The notes beneath the pieces are model-generated. The model worked only from the letters and a program-made list of their open reading frames with translations, had not been told where the DNA came from and searched no databases. Shown here piece after piece: positions 8,493-17,335 of a stretch of 64,000 nt of DNA. Position 1 is the stretch's first letter. Every line of letters begins with the position of its first letter. The position numbers and the translations under genes were made by a program. This stretch comes from Citreicoccus inhibens (lineage in GTDB: Bacteria; Myxococcota; Myxococcia; Myxococcales; Myxococcaceae): assembly GCF_019039035.1 (NCBI RefSeq), contig NZ_JAHNZT010000035.1, positions 1-64,000 of the forward strand, read 5' to 3'.

Positions 8493-10031
8493 ATGAAGCT
8501 CTCGCTCGCCACCCGCATCTTCCTCGGCTACGCGGTGGTGCTCGTCACCTTCGGGGCGGTGTCCCTGTTCAGCGTGACGGAGCTGCACCGCAACCGGCTG
8601 GAGATCCGCCTCGTCAGCCAGGGCTACCTCCAGCTCTCGCAGGACGCCGCGGAGCTGGAAGCCCTCCACAACAACCAGAAGAAGGACACCGAGCGGCTGT
8701 TCGATCAGAACAGCGTGGAGACGCGCCGCGCCCTCATCCGCCTCACCCGCCTGTACTTCCCGCCGCACATGGCCCAGCGGCTGGGCACCGCCCGCGCCCG
8801 CGCGCGCGAGGTGCTCTCCTTCGCCCCCAGCGGCGAGGTGCCCTTCGTGCGGGGGCTGGACACGCGCTTCGGGGAACTGGCCCACCAGTACGAGGCCTAT
8901 GGCCGCGCCGCGGAGGCCGTCTACGCGGTGCTGGCCGCGGACGCGCCGGACCACGTGGCGCTCGCGCGCACCATGGGGGACCTGAGCCAGGTGGAGAGCA
9001 CCATCAGCCGCGAGCTGAGCGTGCTGCGCACCACCCTGGAGAACCGCATCCGCGAGCGCGTGGACGGCGCCGAGGAGCGCGAGCGCCGCACGGGCCTGGC
9101 CATCATCACCCTGTCCGTCATGGCCATCGGCGTGGGCCTGGGCGCCACCGCCTGGTCGGCGCGCACGCTGCGCCCGGTGCGCACGCTCATCGAGGGCGTG
9201 TCCCGCATCGCGCGCGGTGACTACAACGCTCAGCTCGGCGTGCGCGGCGATGACGAGGTGGCCGTGCTCGCTCGCGAGTTCGACCAGATGGCCCACTCAC
9301 TCCAGACGCGCGAGGCGCAAATCAAGGCCCAGGCCGAGGCCCTCATGCGCGCCGAGCAGCTCGCCGCCGTGGGCCGCATCTCCGCGCAGATCGTCCACGA
9401 GGTGCGCAACCCACTGTCGTCCATCGGACTCAACGTGGAGCTGCTCCAGGACGCCCTGGCCGAGGCCCGCTTCCCCGCCGACGCGGGCTCCGAGGCCAGG
9501 GACCTGCTGGCCGCCGTCACGGGGGAGGTGGACCGGCTCACGGAGGTCACCGAGCAGTACCTGCGCATGGCTCGGCCCCCGCGCCCGGACCTGGAGCCCG
9601 AGGACATCACCCAGGTGCTCGACGGGGTGCTGGAGTTCACCCGCGAGGAGCTGGCACGCGCGGGCGTGGAGGTGGTGCGCGAATTCACGCCCGACACCCC
9701 CCGAGTGCTCGCGGACGAGGGCCAGCTGCGGCAGGTGTTCCTCAACCTGCTGCGCAACAGCCGCGAGGCCATGCCCGAGGGCGGCCGGCTGCGCGTGGCC
9801 ACCCTCCCCCGCGAACGCGACGTGGAGGTGACGGTGCAGGACACGGGCGGAGGCATGACGGCGGAGGTCCGCCGGCACCTGTTCGAGCCGTTCTTCACCA
9901 CCAAGGAGGGCGGCACGGGCCTGGGGCTGGCGGTGAGTCAGCAGATCCTCCAGGCTCACGGCGGCTCGCTCTCCTGCCAGAGTATTCCCGGCCAGGGCAC
10001 GACCTTCGTGTTAAGGCTTCCTCGCGCATGA
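8493..10031 (+). CDS. Membrane sensor histidine kinase (HAMP-HisKA-HATPase)
   Basis: A protein of 512 residues. A membrane segment lies at about 7-28, followed by a helical sensor region of about 170 residues and a second membrane segment near 200-222. A HAMP linker comes next, then a HisKA domain with the phospho-acceptor H302 in VHEVRNPLSSIG. The HATPase domain has a recognisable N box (NLLRNSREAM), G1 (DTGGGM) and G2 (GGTGLGLAVS). The kinase core resembles NtrB/ZraS-type enzymes. No response regulator gene is adjacent, so it is an orphan kinase. Its stop overlaps the next start (ATGA at 10028), which implies translational coupling to an M16 peptidase. Confidence 0.92.
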   Translation: MKLSLATRIFLGYAVVLVTFGAVSLFSVTELHRNRLEIRLVSQGYLQLSQDAAELEALHNNQKKDTERLFDQNSVETRRALIRLTRLYFPPHMAQRLGTARARAREVLSFAPSGEVPFVRGLDTRFGELAHQYEAYGRAAEAVYAVLAADAPDHVALARTMGDLSQVESTISRELSVLRTTLENRIRERVDGAEERERRTGLAIITLSVMAIGVGLGATAWSARTLRPVRTLIEGVSRIARGDYNAQLGVRGDDEVAVLAREFDQMAHSLQTREAQIKAQAEALMRAEQLAAVGRISAQIVHEVRNPLSSIGLNVELLQDALAEARFPADAGSEARDLLAAVTGEVDRLTEVTEQYLRMARPPRPDLEPEDITQVLDGVLEFTREELARAGVEVVREFTPDTPRVLADEGQLRQVFLNLLRNSREAMPEGGRLRVATLPRERDVEVTVQDTGGGMTAEVRRHLFEPFFTTKEGGTGLGLAVSQQILQAHGGSLSCQSIPGQGTTFVLRLPRA

Positions 10032-11353
10032 GCTTCGCACCGTATCGGGATGTGCTGCCCTCGGGGCTGCGCGTCGTCACCGTCGAGACTCCCCACCTTC
10101 ACACCGCCCTGTTGGCCGTGTACGTGCGAACCGGCAGCCGCCACGAGCTGCCCGCCAACAACGGCGTCAGTCACTATCTTGAGCACCTCTTCTTCCGCGG
10201 CAGCGCGAACTGGCCGGACACCGTGCGGATGAATGCGGCGGTGGAGGAAGTGGGCGGCAACCTCAACGGCGTCACCACGCGAGACCACGGCTACTACTAC
10301 ACGCCGCTGCACCCGGATCATCTGCGCGTGGGCATGGACATCCTGGGCGACATGCTCACCCGCCCCCGCCTCACCGACATGGAGGTGGAGCGGCAGATCA
10401 TCCTCGAGGAGATGCTGGACGAGGTGGACGACAAGGGCCGGGACATCGACCTGGACAACCTCGCCAAGCGCGCGCTGTTCGGCAACCACCCGCTCGCGCT
10501 GAAGATCGCCGGGACGAGGGAGTCCGTCACCGCCCTCACCCACGCGCAGGTGCTGGAGCACTTCGCGCGGCACTACGTGGCCGGGAACCTGGTCATCACC
10601 GCCGCGGGCCGCGTGAAGCACTCGGAGGTGATGGAGCTGGCCGAGCGCGCCTTCGCGCACCTGCCGCGTGGCCCGGCCACCACCGAGGAGGCCCCGCCCG
10701 ACACGCCGCGCGGCCCCACCTTCCACTTCGTGGCGCACGACGAGGCCCAGACGGAGTTCCGCCTCAACTTCCGCACCGTGCCCGAGCAGCACGACGACTA
10801 CGCCGCGCTCCAGATTCTGCGCCGCCTGCTGGATGACGGCCTCTCCTCGCGGCTGCCCTTCGAAATCGTGGAGAAGCGCGGGCTGGCGTACTCGGTGAAC
10901 GCGTCGCTGGACACGTACCACGACGCGGGGCTGCTGGAGATTGAAGCGGCCAGCGCGCCGGAGAAGGCGTCGCTCGTGGTGGCCGAGGCCTTCCGCGTGC
11001 TGGGCGCGCTGTGCGACCAGGACGTGGGCGAGGAGGAGCTGCGGCGCGCCAAGCGACGGCACCGCATGCTGCTGGAGTTCTCCCAGGACTCGCCGGGCGA
11101 GCTGGCCGGGTGGTTCGGCGGCACCGAGCTGTTCCGCCCGCCCGAGACGTTCGGCCACCGCGCAGACCTGGTGGACCGCCAGTCCGCGGCCCACGTGCGC
11201 GAGGTGGCGCGCCGCTACTTCGCGCGCGAGAACCTCACGGTGGTCGCGGTGGGTCAGCGCAAGGGCATCAAGGCGCTGGAGAAGGTCGTCGCGGACGCGG
11301 ACGGGCTGCCCTCGCTGGGCGCGCCCGTGCTCAGCGCCGGCTCCCTCGGATGA
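10028..11353 (+). CDS. M16 family zinc metallopeptidase
   Basis: A protein of 441 residues with the inverted zinc motif HxxEH (H49-Y-L-E52-H53) and Glu residues near 127-128 positioned as the third ligand. Both halves of the M16 clan fold appear: an N-terminal catalytic half and a C-terminal half with the conserved R/Y-type region (SRLPFEIVEKRGLAYSV). No signal peptide is seen, so it is probably cytoplasmic, like bacterial processing-peptidase relatives that cleave short peptides. It is translationally coupled to the preceding histidine kinase. Its 3' end overlaps the convergent TPR gene by 23 bp. Confidence 0.92.
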   Translation: MSFAPYRDVLPSGLRVVTVETPHLHTALLAVYVRTGSRHELPANNGVSHYLEHLFFRGSANWPDTVRMNAAVEEVGGNLNGVTTRDHGYYYTPLHPDHLRVGMDILGDMLTRPRLTDMEVERQIILEEMLDEVDDKGRDIDLDNLAKRALFGNHPLALKIAGTRESVTALTHAQVLEHFARHYVAGNLVITAAGRVKHSEVMELAERAFAHLPRGPATTEEAPPDTPRGPTFHFVAHDEAQTEFRLNFRTVPEQHDDYAALQILRRLLDDGLSSRLPFEIVEKRGLAYSVNASLDTYHDAGLLEIEAASAPEKASLVVAEAFRVLGALCDQDVGEEELRRAKRRHRMLLEFSQDSPGELAGWFGGTELFRPPETFGHRADLVDRQSAAHVREVARRYFARENLTVVAVGQRKGIKALEKVVADADGLPSLGAPVLSAGSLG

Positions 11354-12662
11354 TGACGGGCCCCGTGGGACGCTTCCGCGTCTTCGGGGTCGCGTTGTCG
11401 AGCGCCTTCCGGATGCGCAGGTACTCGGGGTTGGCGGGCTCGCGCTTGAGCAGCTCCTCGATGAGCTTCTTGCCGCGGGGCACCTGCGTCTCCAGCTGAG
11501 CGGAGAGGTCCGCCAGGTTGGCCTTCTCCTCCGGAGTGGCCTCCCCCAGGCCCAGCAGCCGCTCCAGCGTGGACATGGCGTCCGTCTTGCGGCCCGCGTC
11601 CAGGTGGAGCCGCCACACGCGCGAGAGCGCGGGGGCGAAGGTCGCGTCGGCGCTCAGCGCGTGGCGGAAGCTCTCCTCGGCGGCGCGCCGGTCCGACTGC
11701 TGCTCCTGCACGCGGCCTCGCACGTAGAGGGCCTGGGCCAGCCGCGGGCGCACGCGCAGCGCGCGGTCCACCCACTGGAGCGCCTCGGACTCGCGGCCTT
11801 GCACGCGGGACACCTCGGCCAGCCACGCCATGGCGTCCGCATTGCCGGGCTCCGCGTCCAGCAGCGCCTTGAGCGCCGCCTCGGCCTCCGGTGCGCGCTT
11901 GAGCGCGATGAGCGCCTGGGCCCGCAGCGCGACGACCTCCAGCTTCTTGCCCTCCTCGCCGGGCACGCTCTGCAAGTCCGCCAGGGCGAGGTCCGGGTAG
12001 CCGCTGGTGAGGAAGTAGTGCGCGCGCAGGAGCCGTGCGGCCGTGAGGCCCGGGTCCTGGTTCAGCAGCCGGTCCATGAGGTTGGCCGCGAGCACCTCGT
12101 CCCCTCGACGCAGGAGGATGTCCGCTTCCACCACCTTGGCGCCGGGGTCGTCCGGCCGGTCCGTCTGGATTCGCTCCAGCGTCTTGAAGGCGGCATCCAC
12201 ATCACCCATGCGCGCCTGGAGTCGCGCGAGCGACAACACCTCGTCGTCGCGGAGCTGATCCGCGTCCCGCAGGGACAGGAGGATGGCCAGGGCCTCGGAG
12301 GAGTGCCCCTCGCGCAGGTAGAGATTGGAGAGCTGCTTCTGGATGACGGGGTCCGTCCCCGGCGCGAGCGCCTCGGCCTGCTTCAGCGTGAGGATGGCGG
12401 CGCCCGGGTTGCCCGCCTGTTGATGGGCATCGGACAAGAGCAGCAGCGGCTCCACGCTCTCCGGTGCCGCGACGGAGGCGCGCTGGAGCGCGGCGATGGC
12501 GCGGCTGGTGTTACCGCTGGCCAGGGCCGCCTTGCCCTCGGCGAGCGCCGTCTGCGCGGTCTGTGCCTGCGTTTGCGCGGCGACAGTCTCCGGGTCCTTG
12601 CAAGCAAGCGGGAGGAGTAGCGCCAGCGCCCATGGCCGAAGGAAAAATCGTCGAGGCATCAC
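11331..12662 (-). CDS. TPR-repeat lipoprotein
   Basis: A protein of 443 residues with a short lipoprotein signal (lipobox LPLAC, lipidated C21). Ten or so tetratricopeptide-like helical repeats follow, seen as A-x-x-x-L-x-x-A patterns such as EAILALLS-type helices and LAALYVRGRV-like blocks. TPR lipoproteins act as protein-interaction scaffolds in the periplasm or on the outer membrane; no partner can be named here. The last 23 bp overlap the convergent M16 peptidase gene. It is divergent from the small gene at 12700, with only 37 bp between start codons. Confidence 0.82.
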   Translation of the reverse strand: MMPRRFFLRPWALALLLPLACKDPETVAAQTQAQTAQTALAEGKAALASGNTSRAIAALQRASVAAPESVEPLLLLSDAHQQAGNPGAAILTLKQAEALAPGTDPVIQKQLSNLYLREGHSSEALAILLSLRDADQLRDDEVLSLARLQARMGDVDAAFKTLERIQTDRPDDPGAKVVEADILLRRGDEVLAANLMDRLLNQDPGLTAARLLRAHYFLTSGYPDLALADLQSVPGEEGKKLEVVALRAQALIALKRAPEAEAALKALLDAEPGNADAMAWLAEVSRVQGRESEALQWVDRALRVRPRLAQALYVRGRVQEQQSDRRAAEESFRHALSADATFAPALSRVWRLHLDAGRKTDAMSTLERLLGLGEATPEEKANLADLSAQLETQVPRGKKLIEELLKREPANPEYLRIRKALDNATPKTRKRPTGPVIIRGSRR

Positions 12663-12699
12663 TGAGGCGCAGGGTAGCGGATGTTATCCTCTCCCGTCG

Positions 12700-13044
12700 A
12701 TGGACCCATTCGTCCGGCGCCTCGTGGAGAGGCTCCATGATCCCAGCAAGCCCCTGTCTCGCAACAGGCACTTCCACACCTTCGACACACCGGAGGGGCG
12801 GATGGCGCTGAAGGTGTTCCGCCGCCTGCGCAGCCTGCAGCGGGACATCCTGGCCTGCCAGGCCGAGGGCCGGCGGGCCTGCATCTCCCGCCGCGTCAAC
12901 CCGGCCGGTGAGCACCGCCTGGAGCTGCTCATGGAGCGGCTGGCCGGCCGGCGTGTCTCCATGCTCCAGGCCGCGGAGTTCGAGCTGCTCGCCAACCTGC
13001 CCGGCGTCCGCGACGCGCTCGAGTTCCGCGACGAGGCCGCGTAG
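12700..13044 (+). CDS. Small basic protein of unknown function
   Basis: A protein of 114 residues from the ATG at 12700; longer in-frame starts would run into the divergent lipoprotein gene. The sequence is rich in Arg and Leu and predicted helical, with no signal peptide or membrane segment. It contains one Cys near the middle of the chain and one about ten residues later (DILACQAEGRRACISRR). I do not recognise it. It is divergent from the TPR lipoprotein and convergent with the PATAN response regulator. Confidence 0.6.
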   Translation: MDPFVRRLVERLHDPSKPLSRNRHFHTFDTPEGRMALKVFRRLRSLQRDILACQAEGRRACISRRVNPAGEHRLELLMERLAGRRVSMLQAAEFELLANLPGVRDALEFRDEAA

Positions 13045-13064
13045 CACCTCCCCTGCGCCGAGGC

Positions 13065-14555
13065 TCAGGACGCGCTGGCGCGCTGCACCTGCGTGACGCC
13101 AGGGAGCGTGGGCGCGGGGTTGAGCGCGTGCATCAGCAGCGCGCGCAGCGCCTCGGCCAGGTCCTCGCCCACCGACACCGCGCCCGCGGGAGAGCCCTGC
13201 AGCGCGGCGGGCACCTCCGAGCCCACCACCACCACAGGCACGCGCACCTCCCACGCCAGGTAGCGCGCGAGCCGCACCGCGCCCTCGGACACGTCCATGA
13301 GGAGCGCGCCCAGCGCCCCGGCGCAGAACGGACGCCAGAGCGGACGCGCGGCCTCGGCCGGAGGCAACACGCAGAAGTCCAGGCGCAGCACTTCGCTCAA
13401 CTCCAGCCGCCCCAGCGTCCCGAAGCCACTCTTCACCGCGGTGGGGTCCGCCGACAGCGCCTCCAGTCCCGGGACGCGCGCCAGCACGCGCCGGGCCGCG
13501 GACGCGCCACTGCCACAGACGAACACCTTCGCGGTGGCCACCTTCGAAGGCGCCCGGGTGCGCAGGATGCGTCCACGCAGCGCATGCACCTCCGCCGCGC
13601 CGAGCAGGTCGCTGGCGCCCAGGTTCGCGCCGTCGCCCTCCACCGGCCGGGCCACGCCCTTCGTGAGCAGCGTGGACAGCACGCCGAGCACGTCCATGTC
13701 CGTCGCCGGCGCCAGGTCCAACACCTCGCCGAGCGCGCGAGGCTGGCGCAACAGCTCCACCACCTGCGCCGTCACCGGGTGCAACTCGTCCGGCAGCACG
13801 ACATCCGGCGCGAGCAACAGGCGCGTGTGCCGCGGAGGAAGCTTGGGCAACAGGCGGTTCACCTCGTCCGACTGACGCATGCCCTCCAGCAGCGCGTCGT
13901 CCATGGCCCGGGAGATGCGCGGGCGCGCGGCGCTGGTGCCCGGGGTGAACGTGAAGTTGCCCTCGGTCCACGCCAACAGGCGGAACAGGGCCTTCTCCCC
14001 TTCCACCCGGCCCAGGCGCGCGTTCACCGGGCGCCCCTCGGCCACGGAGATTTCACCGCGCTCGGCGCCGCGCTCCAGCGCGAGCCGCCCGTTGCGCTTG
14101 TTCATCCCCAGGATCTGCATCAGGTCCGGGATGCTGAGCTGGGTGAGCGAGCCTTCAATCTCCTGCTGCTCGCTCTTGAGGTCCTTGGCCGCCTCGCTGC
14201 GCCGGAAGATGTGCTCGATGCGGCTGAGCACTTCGTCCAGGTTGAAGGGCTTGCGCAGCGAGCCGTCGCGCGCGCGCACCCGGTCCGCGTCCAGGCTCGA
14301 GGTGGTGAGCACCACGGGGATGTCTTCGGTGCGGGGGTTGGTGCGCAGGATCTGGATGAAGGTGCGCGCGTCCAGCAGGCGGCACGCCTCGTCGAACAGC
14401 GCGAGGTCCGGATGGCGCAGCACCGCCACCTCCAGCGCGCGCGAGCCATCCGGCGCGTAGTGCACTTGATAGCCCTTGGTCCGCAGCGCCCGAGACAGGG
14501 CGCGCACGGAGTCGAGGTCGGGGTCGGCGATGAGGATCTTCCGCACCTGGGCCAC
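13065..14555 (-). CDS. Response regulator with PATAN (DUF4388) domain
   Basis: A protein of 496 residues read from the GTG at 14555, which has a gcgagg site upstream; a second GTG nine bases further in is possible. Residues 1-120 are a receiver domain with the likely phospho-acceptor D55 and the conserved Lys in RKPFNLDEV. A DUF4388/PATAN domain follows (SIPDLMQILGMNKRNGRLAL), a module frequent in myxobacterial regulators and involved in protein interaction. The remaining 200 residues are not recognised but contain a Rossmann-like stretch (TAKVFVCGSGASAARRV). It begins 17 bp after the stop of the receiver-GAF-GGDEF-like gene, so the two form an operon. Confidence 0.85.
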   Translation of the reverse strand: MAQVRKILIADPDLDSVRALSRALRTKGYQVHYAPDGSRALEVAVLRHPDLALFDEACRLLDARTFIQILRTNPRTEDIPVVLTTSSLDADRVRARDGSLRKPFNLDEVLSRIEHIFRRSEAAKDLKSEQQEIEGSLTQLSIPDLMQILGMNKRNGRLALERGAERGEISVAEGRPVNARLGRVEGEKALFRLLAWTEGNFTFTPGTSAARPRISRAMDDALLEGMRQSDEVNRLLPKLPPRHTRLLLAPDVVLPDELHPVTAQVVELLRQPRALGEVLDLAPATDMDVLGVLSTLLTKGVARPVEGDGANLGASDLLGAAEVHALRGRILRTRAPSKVATAKVFVCGSGASAARRVLARVPGLEALSADPTAVKSGFGTLGRLELSEVLRLDFCVLPPAEAARPLWRPFCAGALGALLMDVSEGAVRLARYLAWEVRVPVVVVGSEVPAALQGSPAGAVSVGEDLAEALRALLMHALNPAPTLPGVTQVQRASAS

Positions 14556-14571
14556 GGCCGCGCGCCTCGCT

Positions 14572-16422
14572 TCAGTAGGGCTGCAGGTCGTACTCGGCCT
14601 GCAGCTTGGAGATGAGCCCGTCCACCACCGCGGTGTCCGAGGTATGGAAGCCCCACGTCGCCCCGCGCCCGCGCCGCTGGATGAGCGCGTAGGCCGCCGT
14701 CTCCGACAACCACAGGATGAACTCGTGGCGGGTGACGCGCTCGTCGCCCTCCAGGAACACCGGCGTGAGCGCGGGATGCGACTCCAGGTCGCCGCGCCGC
14801 CCCAGCAGGTAGATGCGCGAGGCCATGTCCGGCGGCGCAGACTCCAACCCCGAGGCGATGGGCAGCTCCGCGCGAATCTCGGGCCCGCCCACGTACAAGA
14901 GTCCACGCTGACCTGGATCCCGAACCAGCTCCCGCGCGATCTCTGCCTGAAGCTCGTCGAAGAGCACGTCCGCGACCTTGCCCCGGCGGCTCGGCTCGGC
15001 GCGCTCATCCGAGGGCAGGCGCGGGCTGGTGGGGTTGCCGAGCAGCAGGTCCACCTCGTCCCAGAACGGCAGACCATCCAGCATCAACCGCCGCTGCAAC
15101 GACGCGCGCCGCTCGTCCATGCGACGGCGGCAGCGGTGCACCAGCTCGTCGAAGTCCTCTCCGTCCTTGGGGAACGTGCTCGCCCCGCCCACCAGCGCGA
15201 GCGGCAGGCGCTGCTCCACCTCCTGCGCCTCGGGCTCCTCGCGCACCGCGGCCACCGCGCGCCGCACGAACATCATCGCGCCGAAGAAATCCGTCTCGGG
15301 CAGGAGCAAGTAGAACTCCTGGTCGCTCGCCTTCGCGATGACGTCCGAGTCTCGGATGATCCGGCTGAGCGCGCGGATGATGCCGCGCACGGCCTTCTTC
15401 GCCTCCGCCGCCCCCAGGCGCACGCGCACCAGCGGGAGGTTGTCCACGGAGAACGTCAGCAGGGAGAACGTCCGCCCGTAGCGACGCGCCTTGTAGATCT
15501 CCTTGGAGGCGTAGTCGGTGAAGTAGCTGAGGTTGTACGCGGCAGTGTCTCGGTCCCTCAGCCCCAGGCGCTGGAGCGCCAGGAGGCGGCGACCGTTCTT
15601 CACGCCCACCGCGGCGAAGTCCGCCAGCAGCTTCGCGTCGCGCGTGTTCTCGGGACGGAAGTCGCCCGCGAGCGGGTCGCTCATCTGCGCCAGTCCCATG
15701 ACCTCGCCCGAGGCGATCAACGGGACATAGAGCACCATCGAGCGCTCATCGCGCGCCACCCAAGGCTGGGCCTCGCGCAAGCGGCCGGAGAGCGGGCCCT
15801 CGGGGCTCATCTTCTCGGCGAGGAACTGCTTGTCGAGCAGGCCCCGGTACGCGCGCAGCACCAGGTCGCCGCGATCATCGATGACCCACAGCGCGGCGCT
15901 CTGCGCGTCGCACACCGCGGACAGGTCCGCGATGATGCGCTCCTGAAGCCACTCCAAGTCCGGATGGGACAGCAGCTCCAGGCAGCGCTGGTGCAGGTTG
16001 TGGAAGCGCGCGAACTCCAGGTTCTCGTCGCGCAGCTGGGCACGCTCGCGCCGGAGCTGCGCGCGCTCCAGGGCCCGGTCCACCGCGAGCAGCAGGTCGG
16101 CCTCGTCCACCGGCTTGGTGAGACAGTCCGCCACGCCTGCGCGCAGGGCCGTCTCCGAGCCCTTCACGTCGGAGCGCTGGCTGACGAGGATGACCTCCTG
16201 GTCCGGGTCGCGCTCGCGCAGGCGCGCGGTGAGCGCGAAGCCGTCCACGCCCGGCATGACGACGTCGGTGATGACGAGGTCGAAGGCGGCGCGCGCCACC
16301 TCCTGCAACGCCATCGTGGCGTTCTCCACCGCGACCACACGGTGCCCCCGGCGGGACAGCATGTCGCTGGCGAGCTGACGGAAGAACAGGTCGTCGTCGA
16401 CGACGAGGATGGGACCGGCCAC
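14572..16422 (-). CDS. Receiver-GAF-degenerate GGDEF protein
   Basis: A protein of 616 residues from the GTG at 16422 (AGPILVVDDD follows). Residues 1-120 are a receiver domain with phospho-acceptor D53 in ITDVVMPG and Lys in LTKPVDEAD. A GAF-like domain comes next (about 150-280), then a GGDEF-like domain. The signature that should read GGDEF is SDQEF at 366-370, so both catalytic glycines and the metal-binding Asp are lost. Diguanylate cyclase activity is therefore unlikely; a binding or scaffold role is more plausible. The C-terminal 170 residues are not assigned. An earlier in-frame ATG exists but would overlap dapF. The partner downstream is the PATAN response regulator. Confidence 0.85.
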   Translation of the reverse strand: MAGPILVVDDDLFFRQLASDMLSRRGHRVVAVENATMALQEVARAAFDLVITDVVMPGVDGFALTARLRERDPDQEVILVSQRSDVKGSETALRAGVADCLTKPVDEADLLLAVDRALERAQLRRERAQLRDENLEFARFHNLHQRCLELLSHPDLEWLQERIIADLSAVCDAQSAALWVIDDRGDLVLRAYRGLLDKQFLAEKMSPEGPLSGRLREAQPWVARDERSMVLYVPLIASGEVMGLAQMSDPLAGDFRPENTRDAKLLADFAAVGVKNGRRLLALQRLGLRDRDTAAYNLSYFTDYASKEIYKARRYGRTFSLLTFSVDNLPLVRVRLGAAEAKKAVRGIIRALSRIIRDSDVIAKASDQEFYLLLPETDFFGAMMFVRRAVAAVREEPEAQEVEQRLPLALVGGASTFPKDGEDFDELVHRCRRRMDERRASLQRRLMLDGLPFWDEVDLLLGNPTSPRLPSDERAEPSRRGKVADVLFDELQAEIARELVRDPGQRGLLYVGGPEIRAELPIASGLESAPPDMASRIYLLGRRGDLESHPALTPVFLEGDERVTRHEFILWLSETAAYALIQRRGRGATWGFHTSDTAVVDGLISKLQAEYDLQPY

Positions 16423-16456
16423 GGAGCTCGGAATCGAGAGGAAGGGAGCCCGGAGG

Positions 16457-17311
16457 TTACTGGCCCGTGGGAAGGGCCACAACGCCTTCGAAGACGAAGG
16501 CCACCGGCCCACGGAGGCGGATGTCGGACAGGTCGGCCGGCACCTGGATGCCCAGGTCGCCACCCGGCAGGGTCACGCGCAGCCAGGCATCCGCTGGCAG
16601 CCGCCGCGCCAGCACCGCCGCCACCGCGGACGCACACGCCCCGGTGCCGCACGCCTGAGTCAACCCGCAGCCCCGCTCCCACACCACCACGGTGAGCCCA
16701 TCGGACTCGACTCGGACGAACTCCACGTTGGTGCGGTCCGGGAAGGATGGATGGACCTCCAGGATCGGCCCCTTGAGCGGCGCATCCGAGAGCGGCTGAT
16801 CCAACAGCACGAGGTGCGGATTGCCCATGCTCACCGCGGTCCCCGCCACCAAGTCCGCGTGGCCCGGCACCGCTGCGCCCACGAAGGGGGTGCCTGTCAC
16901 GCCCGAGGGCAGGTTGGGCGCCACGAGCCGCGCGGGGCCCATGGAGATGTCCACCTCCACCACGCCGCTCGCGACGTAGCCGGGGACGCACCGGAGCACT
17001 CCGGCCCCCGTCTCCACGTCGAGCCACTCGGGGCGCTCCCCGGAGTGATCCACCAGGTACTTCACGGCGCAGCGCAGGCCGTTGCCGCACATCTCCGCGA
17101 TGCTGCCATCCGCGTTGTGCACGACCATCCGCGCCATGCCGCGCGAGGAAGGAAGCAGGGAGAGCACCCCGTCCGCGCCAACCCCCAGGCGCCGGTCGCA
17201 GAGCCATCGCGACGTGTGCGCATCGATGTCCTGGCCCGTGCGGCGACGGTCCAGCACGACGAAGTCATTGCCCAGGCCCTGGTACTTGAAGATGCGCTCG
17301 CGTGCGTCCAC
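16457..17311 (-). CDS. dapF: Diaminopimelate epimerase
   Basis: DapF converts LL- to meso-diaminopimelate for lysine and peptidoglycan synthesis. The 284-residue product has the normal family length. Both catalytic cysteines are present: C75 in MCGNGLRC and C221 in QACGTGAC, matching the usual spacing. The N-terminal FKYQGLGNDFVV signature is clear. The start is a GTG at 17311. It lies 24 bp downstream of the giant coiled-coil gene and 34 bp upstream of the receiver-GAF gene, all on one strand, so the four genes may share a transcript. Confidence 0.97.
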   Translation of the reverse strand: MDARERIFKYQGLGNDFVVLDRRRTGQDIDAHTSRWLCDRRLGVGADGVLSLLPSSRGMARMVVHNADGSIAEMCGNGLRCAVKYLVDHSGERPEWLDVETGAGVLRCVPGYVASGVVEVDISMGPARLVAPNLPSGVTGTPFVGAAVPGHADLVAGTAVSMGNPHLVLLDQPLSDAPLKGPILEVHPSFPDRTNVEFVRVESDGLTVVVWERGCGLTQACGTGACASAVAAVLARRLPADAWLRVTLPGGDLGIQVPADLSDIRLRGPVAFVFEGVVALPTGQ

Positions 17312-17335
17312 GTCGGCAATCCTAAGCGCGAGCCC

